The notes under the pieces were generated by a model. That model saw only the letters and a program-made list of their open reading frames with translations. It did no database searches and was not told the origin of the DNA. Made by a program: the position numbers and the translations under genes. 39,640 nucleotides of DNA from Bernardetia sp. GTDB lineage: Bacteria > Bacteroidota > Bacteroidia > Cytophagales > Bernardetiaceae. Shown in pieces: positions 15,801 to 22,722 of this stretch; within the stretch, counting starts at the first letter, position 1; the number at the start of each line of letters is the position of its first letter. The stretch is taken from contig JAHDBD010000036.1 of NCBI GenBank assembly GCA_020630575.1, positions 1-39,640 of the forward strand, given 5' to 3'.

Positions 15801-18392
15801 TTACTTGTTTTCTTCTAAAGAAATTAGATTAACAAGCAAACGATAAGCACCTGTTACGCCTTCTGGAAGTTGTCTGAACCAAGAAATTCCTGTGTAAGCA
15901 AAATTTCCTTTTCCATATTTTGCAATGATAATACTTCCTTTTTGAGCTTCTTCGCCTGTATCAAAGCTACTGATAGGAGCTTCAAAATGTTCGTCCCACG
16001 TATCAGCAAAATAAAGTCCTCGTTCTTGTGTCCAGCCTTCAAAATCTAAAGGTGTAATTTTATTTGGAGTATTCAAAATGGGATGGTTAGGAAGTTCGAA
16101 AACTACTGGAGCATCTTCTTGAGTTACTCGCTCTCTAGAAATATGAAACGGATAAACTCCAATTTCGTTGCTTACCAATCTGTGAGATGTATTGTATTGA
16201 ACAATCAAGTTTCCTCCGTCTTCTACATATTTATGTAGTTTTGGAAGATAAATAGCTAATTCTTCTTGAATATTAAAAGCACGAATTCCTGTCAAAACAG
16301 CATCATAGACTGATAAATCGGTTGTTCCCAAATTTTTGGCTTCAATAATATCTACTTGATAACCAATTTGTTCTAATGCCTTTGGTACATAATCACCAGC
16401 ACCTAAAATATAACCTATTCGTTCTCCTTTTTTCTCTAATTCGGCACGCATCAAACGAACTTTTGCATTTGGAAACATCGCTTGATAGGGAATATGATCA
16501 TAATCAATTTTTTCCATTGATTTAGCAAATTCTGTTTTGCTTCCTTTTTCATCATCATAATTTAATTCTACTAAAAACGCATTATTTTGATTTGTTGTAG
16601 GAGGAGTAATTTCGATTTCTATGATTTTGGTTTCTCCTTTTTTTGTAAAAGAAAAATCTGCACTTGATGGCGAGGGCATAAAATAAATCTGCTTTGCTTC
16701 TACTGCTTGTGGACTTTGTTTTTCTGAAGTAACATTTATTGTTCCAGCAACTGGATTATCAGTATTTGAAAGTAATTCTAGCTTCACTTTTTTAGGTTTA
16801 TTGTCTGCAAAAATCATCACATCATCTAAAAAGCGAGCTGTAACCTTTGGAACAACCAATAAAGGCGCATATTTTTCTCCTTTTACAGGGTCAGTATATT
16901 TATGTTGAATAGGTAGATAAACAGTCAATTCTTGAATGCTAGATTCTTTACCTCCAATATTTAATGTCAAACTTAATTGAAGGTTGGCAGGATTACTTGG
17001 CAAACCCCTTAGTTCTTGATTATCAACGCTGTACATTCCTGTTGTTTGATTTTCGTTGAGCCAATACGGATTTGAATTTTTTATATTTTCTAATTGAATA
17101 GTTTTAGAAAAAGTTTCAAGTTTATTGGTTGGAAGTTTTTGGTTATAGGCATTAAAATAAAAATCTTTTAAATCAGTTTTGCCGTTTACATTTTCAGCCA
17201 GCAAAACTGCTGTTGAAATCAAAACAGGTACATCAAAACGCTTGATAAGATTCAATTCCATTTTCAAAGAATCTCCATTGGCTACTTGTGAGTTATCTGT
17301 AATAGCTTCTGCAAAAAGTCCCCCTGTTGTGAAAATAAGCTCTGTAAGAATTTTCTTTGCATTTTCTGTAATCGGATTTTTCTCTAATTTATTTACTTCT
17401 TTATAGGCTTCAATAACCAAATTGAATGAGTTTTGAGGTTTTGCTGGATTGTATTCTTTTTTTAACTTTTGAATTAAAGTCACAAATTTCTCACTTCCTT
17501 TGATTCTACTCCAATCTGTCATAACCCCTTTAAAAGCATTTTTTTCTGGTAAATCACCCTTCAAAATCTGTAAATATTCAGTTTGCTGACCTCTAAAACC
17601 AGCACTACCAAAACCTTGACTTTTGTGTTGTGAACGACTCTGCGCTGCAATTTCATTGTATGATTTTCCTAAAACAGCATCATAGCCACCAATTTCGATA
17701 GTCATTGTGCTATCTTTGCTCATTTCCATTCCATTTCTACTAAAAAACCAAGAGGAAGTATTCCAAAAAATACGTTTTGCTTGCCAAACCTCTACATATT
17801 TCAACTGTTCTGGAAATTGTTTTGGGTCTGCTGCTGCATCATAAGCCTCCATTGCAATCTGTGCCGAAGCTGTATGATGTCCGTGTGTTCCTCCTAAAGT
17901 AGGTGAAAAACGAGTAATCAGAATATCAGGTCTAAACTTTCGAATTGCCCAAACAGCATCTGCTAACACTTGCTTTTTATCCCAAATATTGAACGTTTCT
18001 TCTGGTGTTTTGGAATAACCAAAATCATTTGCACGAGAAAAAAATTGTGTTCCTCCGTCTGTATTTCGTGCTGCCAAAAGTTCGTTGGTACGAATAATAC
18101 CTAGTCCTTCTCTTACTTGTTCGCCAATCAAATTTTGTCCACCATCTCCACGAGTGAGGGAAAGGTAAGCTGTTCGATAACCTTTTTCTTGTGCAAAATG
18201 AGTTATAAGTCGTGTATTTTCATCGTCTGGATGGGCTGCAATATAGAGAATGCTACCAGTCGTTTGAAGGTGTTCTATTTTTTGAAGTGCTTTACCTGCT
18301 GAAAGAGGATTTATTTGAGCAAAAATAGAATTGGAAAAGTGGAATATAAAAAATAGAGCTATACAAGCTGTATAAAAAGTAATTTTTGACAT
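15801..18392 (-). CDS. Secreted PIG-L family deacetylase (LmbE-like), large form
   Basis: An 863-residue exported protein with a signal peptide (residues 1-26, ending IFAQ). Residues 45-300 are a PIG-L/LmbE zinc-dependent deacetylase domain: AAHPDDE (His54, Asp56, Asp57) with the second zinc motif HGHH (His170 to His173). PIG-L enzymes remove acetyl groups from N-acetylglucosamine-type sugars. The remaining ~550 residues hold beta-rich segments and, near residues 660-860, a region similar to glutamine-amidotransferase-like or ThuA-like folds (VYDAVLTGIRAFN, GGNLIVQYNTS), often joined to PIG-L in Bacteroidota. The natural substrate, a glycan or a surface polysaccharide, is unknown. Extracytoplasmic location excludes the bacillithiol BshB role. 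The gene appears monocistronic, with the muramidase-like gene 173 nt downstream. Confidence 0.88.
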   Translation of the reverse strand: MSKITFYTACIALFFIFHFSNSIFAQINPLSAGKALQKIEHLQTTGSILYIAAHPDDENTRLITHFAQEKGYRTAYLSLTRGDGGQNLIGEQVREGLGIIRTNELLAARNTDGGTQFFSRANDFGYSKTPEETFNIWDKKQVLADAVWAIRKFRPDILITRFSPTLGGTHGHHTASAQIAMEAYDAAADPKQFPEQLKYVEVWQAKRIFWNTSSWFFSRNGMEMSKDSTMTIEIGGYDAVLGKSYNEIAAQSRSQHKSQGFGSAGFRGQQTEYLQILKGDLPEKNAFKGVMTDWSRIKGSEKFVTLIQKLKKEYNPAKPQNSFNLVIEAYKEVNKLEKNPITENAKKILTELIFTTGGLFAEAITDNSQVANGDSLKMELNLIKRFDVPVLISTAVLLAENVNGKTDLKDFYFNAYNQKLPTNKLETFSKTIQLENIKNSNPYWLNENQTTGMYSVDNQELRGLPSNPANLQLSLTLNIGGKESSIQELTVYLPIQHKYTDPVKGEKYAPLLVVPKVTARFLDDVMIFADNKPKKVKLELLSNTDNPVAGTINVTSEKQSPQAVEAKQIYFMPSPSSADFSFTKKGETKIIEIEITPPTTNQNNAFLVELNYDDEKGSKTEFAKSMEKIDYDHIPYQAMFPNAKVRLMRAELEKKGERIGYILGAGDYVPKALEQIGYQVDIIEAKNLGTTDLSVYDAVLTGIRAFNIQEELAIYLPKLHKYVEDGGNLIVQYNTSHRLVSNEIGVYPFHISRERVTQEDAPVVFELPNHPILNTPNKITPLDFEGWTQERGLYFADTWDEHFEAPISSFDTGEEAQKGSIIIAKYGKGNFAYTGISWFRQLPEGVTGAYRLLVNLISLEENK

Positions 18393-18654
18393 AAATAAAA
18401 CGGTTTGAGTTTAGTTTTAAACAAAGAAAGCGAGTTTTAGATAAAGACTATTGATAAGAGAAGTATTTTAAGATTCTTTAGCTATAAAGATTCGTTTGAC
18501 TTCAAGAAGGTGTTCGTCTAAAAATGATATTATTATAATAATCACAGTTTTTTATGAAAAGATTTTTGCATCTTTAATTCGTCAATTTTTCAGAGCCAAA
18601 TTACATTACTTACTGCCTTTGTTGCTACTTTAGTGAAACCAACAATATCACAAC

Positions 18655-18662
18655 TAAATTTG
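18655..18662 (+). promoter_or_regulatory. TAnnTTTG -7 box upstream of the SH3-like gene
   Basis: TAAATTTG lies 29 nt before the ATG at 18692. The nearest TTG elements are at about 30 nt spacing, which is too far, so it is a moderate candidate. The rest of the 299-nt gap 18393-18691 shows no gene. Confidence 0.4.
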
Positions 18663-18691
18663 AAAAATATTTTAACTTAAAATTTTCAATT

Positions 18692-19459
18692 ATGAAAAAT
18701 ATATTTTTTTTATTTCATTTCTATTTTTTTTTAAATTTTTGCTTTGCACAAGACTATTTTGTTACAGCAGAAAATGGATTACTCGTTCGAAAACATCCAA
18801 ATGATTCAGCAAAAATAATTGGTAAATTTGATTTTGGAACACGTATTACTACTAGTAGAAAAACGAATTATTCTTATTCTGTAAATGAGAATGGAGAAAA
18901 GATAGATGGCTTTTGGACTTGGGTAGAAGTAAGTCTTTATTCTAGCTTTGCTTCCGAAGAAAGTAAAGGGTATGTTTTTAATGGTTTCCTTAAAAAAGAG
19001 AACGATTTTATTGATGAAATAAAAGAAAAAATGAGTCGTTTGCCTATCTTGGATAATTATAAGATTGATGTAAAAAACGATATTTTCTGTTTGAAAGGAG
19101 ATTTTTTTGGAGATAACATTGCCGACTTAGTGGTTTTGATAAAAGACAATAAAGAGGATAAGCGTATTGTATTTATTAATTATCAAAAAAATAACATTCC
19201 TAAAACTTTATTTTTGGGAGGAAAAAATGACCCTTTCAAGATGGAATATTATAATTGGGTAGGATATTTTAGAAAAATAAATGAAGGCGAAATTCTTTAT
19301 TCTAATTATGATGATGACTTTAGAGGATTGGAAGATGTACCAAAAAATGAAAGAGTAGTTTTGAGTTATGATGCCATATACATTCATCAAGAAGAATCTT
19401 GTGGAGGAGGTTTCATTTTTTGGAAAGATGAAAAATTTAATTGGTTACAGCAAGAATAA
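18692..19459 (+). CDS. Secreted protein with N-terminal bacterial SH3-like domain
   Basis: A 255-residue exported protein. Residues 1-19 form a very Phe-rich signal peptide ending FCFA. Residues 20-105 look like a bacterial SH3 domain: YFVTAENGLLVRKHPNDSAK followed by GKFDFGTRI and a GYVFNGFL ending, the usual pattern of SH3 type 3 modules that bind cell-wall peptides or sit in periplasmic proteins. The C-terminal 150 residues (from LPILDNYKIDVKNDIFCLKG) are not recognised; one stretch (GDFFGDNIADLVVLIKD) resembles an FG-GAP/VCBS calcium-type repeat, but only once. The following lipoprotein gene starts 67 nt downstream, so the two may be co-transcribed. The start is the first Met before the hydrophobic core. 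Confidence 0.7.
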   Translation: MKNIFFLFHFYFFLNFCFAQDYFVTAENGLLVRKHPNDSAKIIGKFDFGTRITTSRKTNYSYSVNENGEKIDGFWTWVEVSLYSSFASEESKGYVFNGFLKKENDFIDEIKEKMSRLPILDNYKIDVKNDIFCLKGDFFGDNIADLVVLIKDNKEDKRIVFINYQKNNIPKTLFLGGKNDPFKMEYYNWVGYFRKINEGEILYSNYDDDFRGLEDVPKNERVVLSYDAIYIHQEESCGGGFIFWKDEKFNWLQQE

Positions 19460-19526
19460 GATAATTATAAATGCTTTATTTCGTTCTTATTTCTTATTAG
19501 CCTATAAAAATTATAAAAAACGACTC

Positions 19527-20387
19527 ATGTCTATCAAAAAACTAGCGTTATTCATTTTTCTATTTTCTGTTTTTGCTTGTTCTTCTCCTTATAGAGCTTG
19601 GCAAAAGCAAGTGAATCAAAAAGTCAAAAGTCATCTTGCTGAAAAACCAAGTCTTCCCACTCCTCCCAATACGGTTTGGATAAGTGATAATCTTTTTATG
19701 GACAAAACGGAAGTTGTAAATCTGTCTTATTTGGAATACTTACATTATATGGGAGAGGATTCTTCTTATCAATATTATCAAAATCAAATTCCTACCAATG
19801 GCGTTTGGATGGATAAAGAAGTTCCTTTTTTAGACTCTGTCAAACTTTCGCTTTCACTGGGTTATCTTGAGTATGAAGGCTATCGTTTTTTGCCTGTGGT
19901 AGGAGTTTCCTATCAGCAAGCTAAAAACTATTGTAAGTGGAGAAGTGAAATTGCAACACAGAATTTTGTGAGTACAAGAGAAAAAAAATACCGTTTTGAA
20001 TATCGTTTGCCTACTGAAAAAGAATGGGAAAAATCTGCTTTATCTTTTATTGATACATTGAATAAAGAAAATTTGAAATATGGATTTGATACTTCTATCA
20101 TTTCTCCTTCTATCTTCAATTTGAGCCAAGTTCTCAATAAAAAAAGAGGAGATTCTACTCAAATTCCTCCAACTGCTTATGCTTATGCTGAACCTACGAC
20201 ACTTCTAGGGCTTCATCATACTATTGGAAATGTAGCCGAAATGATAGACGAAGAAGGTATTGCAAAAGGTGGTTCTTGGATTCATGTGCCTCTTCAAAGT
20301 ACAATTAATGAGCGCATTCGTTATCGTTATCCTACTTCTTGGTTAGGTTTTAGATGTATTTGTGAAGTAAAAGAAATTGAGAATTAA
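19527..20387 (+). CDS. SUMF1-fold lipoprotein (GldJ/GldK-like fold, non-catalytic)
   Basis: The open frame reaches back to 19368, but that extension overlaps the previous gene and lacks a signal; the Met at 19527 begins an ideal lipoprotein signal (MSIKKLALFIFLFSVFAC, lipid-attached Cys18). The 286-residue product is therefore likely anchored in the inner or outer membrane. The rest has a SUMF1/FGE fold: WISDNLFMDKTEVVNLSYLEY, PVVGVSYQQAKNYCKWRS, YRLPTEKEWEKSA, HHTIGNVAEMID, KGGSWIH and the terminal LGFRCICEV. The redox Cys that true formylglycine enzymes carry upstream of GFRC is absent (the segment reads RIRYRYPTSW), so I infer a structural or binding role. GldJ and GldK, gliding and type IX secretion lipoproteins, share this fold, but this protein is shorter and is not in a gld cluster. 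It ends 10 nt from the convergent EEP gene. Confidence 0.82.
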   Translation: MSIKKLALFIFLFSVFACSSPYRAWQKQVNQKVKSHLAEKPSLPTPPNTVWISDNLFMDKTEVVNLSYLEYLHYMGEDSSYQYYQNQIPTNGVWMDKEVPFLDSVKLSLSLGYLEYEGYRFLPVVGVSYQQAKNYCKWRSEIATQNFVSTREKKYRFEYRLPTEKEWEKSALSFIDTLNKENLKYGFDTSIISPSIFNLSQVLNKKRGDSTQIPPTAYAYAEPTTLLGLHHTIGNVAEMIDEEGIAKGGSWIHVPLQSTINERIRYRYPTSWLGFRCICEVKEIEN

Positions 20388-20397
20388 ATAATCAAGT

Positions 20398-21498
20398 TTA
20401 TAAAGAACTTGTATCATCTAAATGTGCCTTTTCGAGCTTTTTTTTTGCTTCTTCTTCATCGTCTTTTTCTACTTCTGGTTCTTCTTGGGTATGTTTTTCT
20501 TGTGGAATGTAGGCTAGATTTATAAAAATAGGAAAATGATCAGAACCAACATGTTCTAGTTTTTTTATTTCAATAATTTGAAACTCATCAGAATGAAAAA
20601 CATGGTCAAGAGGCCAACGCAAGATAGCGTAATCAGCATGAAAAGTGCTATACATTCCTCTTCCAATTCGTGGGTCAAGTAAATTTCCTAATCTTCTAAA
20701 AAGACGTGAGGTATGCGACCAAGCTACATCATTAAAATCTCCTGCTACAATGGTAGGGTTGTCTTTTTTCTCAATTTCTTTTCCTACCATAACTAGTTCT
20801 GCATCACGAGGAATAGATGTCTTTGCTTCTTTTGGTGCTGGAGGACGTGGATGAATTCCATAAAAATCAAAAGTTTCTTCGCTGTTTTTATCTAATTTAA
20901 AAGTCGCCACAATAGAAGGGACATCATCTTGAACATAATAATTAAAATTTAATTTGGTAGGTTCTTTTTTAGAATAAAATAAAAGTCCATAGGTATTATC
21001 AATAGGTTTTAAGAGATGATAAGGATATTCTTTTTTCAAATATTCCATTTGGTCTGCCCACCAATGATCAGTTTCTACCATAAAAACAATATCTGGATTT
21101 TCTCTTTTTATAAGAGCTTTTAGTTTGTTTGTTTCTCTATTATACATCAATACATTGGAAACCAAAATACTTACTTTGAGTGTTTTTTCTGTTACATTTT
21201 CTGCATTTTTTACGTTTTTTGAAGCTATTGGAGAATAAGGAAATATTACCCAGCAATGAAAACAAAGAGCAATAAAAAGACTTGCCCACAAAACATAACG
21301 AACAATTGGATATTCATTAAAAAAATATACCAAGCAAGCTGAAAAGAGGATGAGTACAAGCATCTGAATACGAGGGAAGTCAAAACCACGTACCCACCAA
21401 GCCTCATATTTGATAAAACTACAAACCGTTCCAACTATACAAAAGAGTGCAGGAGTAATCAGAAACCATTTTAATAGTGAGAGTAAGAAATCAGTCAT
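20398..21498 (-). CDS. Membrane-anchored endonuclease/exonuclease/phosphatase family protein
   Basis: Residues 1-28, 43-61 and 67-85 form three membrane helices; the rest faces one side of the membrane. From about residue 105 there is an EEP (DNase I/exonuclease III/phosphatase) domain with all core residues: Glu142 in FMVETD, His216 in YGIHPRPPAP, the GDFND motif at 253-257, Asp298-His299 in PLDHVF and Asp320-His321 in GSDHFPI. Members cleave phosphoester bonds in DNA, RNA, lipids or inositol phosphates, and the membrane-tethered group is common in Bacteroidota with unsettled substrates. The C terminus (about 40 residues) is very acidic and charged. At 366 residues it is complete. It is convergent with the SUMF1 lipoprotein, with a 10-nt gap and no visible terminator. 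Confidence 0.9.
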   Translation of the reverse strand: MTDFLLSLLKWFLITPALFCIVGTVCSFIKYEAWWVRGFDFPRIQMLVLILFSACLVYFFNEYPIVRYVLWASLFIALCFHCWVIFPYSPIASKNVKNAENVTEKTLKVSILVSNVLMYNRETNKLKALIKRENPDIVFMVETDHWWADQMEYLKKEYPYHLLKPIDNTYGLLFYSKKEPTKLNFNYYVQDDVPSIVATFKLDKNSEETFDFYGIHPRPPAPKEAKTSIPRDAELVMVGKEIEKKDNPTIVAGDFNDVAWSHTSRLFRRLGNLLDPRIGRGMYSTFHADYAILRWPLDHVFHSDEFQIIEIKKLEHVGSDHFPIFINLAYIPQEKHTQEEPEVEKDDEEEAKKKLEKAHLDDTSSL

Positions 21499-21608
21499 AT
21501 AATGAAGAAAAAAGGAGGTTAAAAAATAGAGAAATTTAAAGTTTATGTTTAGGCAAAATTTCTATACTTATTCAACTAAAAAAACGGTTCATAGTTTATA
21601 AAAATTTG

Positions 21609-21616
21609 TACTTTTG
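21609..21616 (+). promoter_or_regulatory. TAnnTTTG box four bases before the PLD-like gene start
   Basis: TACTTTTG ends 4 nt before the ATG at 21621, exactly as at cca. A near-match -33 element (TTC at 21588-21590) lies 18 nt upstream. A leaderless message is predicted if functional. Confidence 0.45.
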
Positions 21617-21620
21617 AAGT

Positions 21621-22175
21621 ATGCCAAAATTCTTAACAGGGAATGCCCTAAATCATAAGGTAGGAGAAATTATCGAAAAAGCTGAAAAGAGATTAATTCT
21701 AATTTCGCCTTATATTCGTTTGCATTCTTATTACAAAAAACTTCTGCAAGTAAAACTAATCAATCCAAATCTTGAAATAATTGTCCTCTTTGCCAAAAGT
21801 GGAGCAAATCCTATAAAAAATATTGCTGTAAAAGATGTAGAGTTTTTTAAGCAGTTTACTAACATTGAGCTTCGGATTGAATCCAAATTACACGCAAAAT
21901 ATTACGCCAATGAAAAAGAATCTATTCTTACTTCAATGGATTTGTATGATTATTCACAAGAAAACCATATTGAAGCTGGTGTTTTGAGTAGTTCGAATGT
22001 TTTTAATAACATTTTAGGAGATTCTTTTGATATTCAAGCCTACGACCATTTTCTTACTGTAGTAGCCAAAAGTGAAATTATTTATAAAGCTGTTCCAGAG
22101 TATTCGTATAATTTACTTGGTCAAAAAAAATTTAAGGGTGTCAATATTGAAGTAGATTTGATTCCTTTTGAATGA
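21621..22175 (+). CDS. Phospholipase D-like domain protein with a single HxK motif
   Basis: A 184-residue cytoplasmic protein with a PLD-like fold. ISPYIRLHSYYKKLL is the typical opening strand and helix, and His91-Ala-Lys93 in ESKLHAKYYANEKE is the catalytic HxK motif, followed by ILTSMDLYDYSQENHIEAGVL where the family usually has (S/G)SxN and a terminal acidic residue (Glu118). Only one copy is present, so it would need to dimerise to make an active site, as bacterial Nuc-type endonucleases do. Such standalone PLD-like proteins are usually nucleases or helicase/restriction partners; no partner gene is adjacent here. The message may be leaderless because of the box immediately upstream. The start at 21621 is the only Met giving the full first strand. 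Confidence 0.8.
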   Translation: MPKFLTGNALNHKVGEIIEKAEKRLILISPYIRLHSYYKKLLQVKLINPNLEIIVLFAKSGANPIKNIAVKDVEFFKQFTNIELRIESKLHAKYYANEKESILTSMDLYDYSQENHIEAGVLSSSNVFNNILGDSFDIQAYDHFLTVVAKSEIIYKAVPEYSYNLLGQKKFKGVNIEVDLIPFE

Positions 22176-22248
22176 TAAAACTTTAAAATAAACTACTATT
22201 TTTTTATATTCTTATTCTATAAAGATAATTCAGGAATTATAGGATGTT

Positions 22249-22459
22249 TTAAGATACGTTTTTGGTCAATTTGTCTTCTATTCTATCACTAAAAATTGCT
22301 GTTTGATCTTCTTTTAGGTTTAATCTGACCACTATTTTTATAACAAGTTTATATTCAGAAAATAGGTATTTGAGCATAAAACTTAAAGTCTTTCAATTCA
22401 CGAATCCCTTTTTCAATTGTCTTTTGGTTGACTTTTAACACTTTTCTTTTATTTAATTG
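22249..22459 (-). pseudogene. Possible decayed fragment with a helix-turn-helix-like segment
   Basis: On the minus strand a 34-codon open stretch (22459 to 22355) includes VNQKTIEKGIRELKD, which resembles the recognition-helix region of some transposases and regulators (compare the NxKTIxKGIxEL pattern of ISAzo13-type transposases). A 42-codon stretch in another frame (22377 to 22249) follows. No start or full domain is present. This is a suggestion only; the resemblance rests on about 15 residues. Confidence 0.2.
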
Positions 22460-22593
22460 TCATTCCTTAGAAAATAAAAATACTCTTTAGAGTTTTGTTT
22501 CTCAAAGTTATAGAGAGTTTAAAGAGGACAGGACAAGAATAAAATAGCTAGTTAATTTTTTTAAAAAAATTATGCACGCATACCTTTTTTTAT

Positions 22594-22601
22594 TATCTTT
22601 G
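22594..22601 (+). promoter_or_regulatory. TAnnTTTG -7 box upstream of the beta-oxidation gene
   Basis: TATCTTTG lies 121 nt before the ATG at 22723. No -33 TTG element is seen at the right spacing, so this is weak. Confidence 0.3.
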
Positions 22602-22722
22602 GTTTTTGGTAAGCTATGCAAAAGATTATTTTTTTGATAATAAATTTTTAGTCAATAAATAATTGTATAACTTGCTTAAACAGAGAAATTGATTTTATAT
22701 TAACTCCAAAACTATATATTTT

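Larger units (their letters stand above)
22176..22722. other. 547-nt gene-poor gap between the PLD-like gene and the beta-oxidation gene
   Basis: No convincing intact gene. It contains a -7 box for the next gene (TATCTTTG, 22594-22601), long T and A runs, and a minus-strand stretch resembling a decayed coding region (22249-22459). No strong inverted repeat was seen. Confidence 0.6.

Noticed and set aside
19368..19526. 53-codon N-terminal extension of the SUMF1 lipoprotein frame
   Set aside because: It overlaps the previous gene and would bury the lipoprotein signal; the Met at 19527 gives an ideal signal and lipobox.
10681..20387. Sulfatase-maturing formylglycine enzymes
   Set aside because: Both SUMF1-fold proteins lack the redox cysteines, and no sulfatase gene is in the window.
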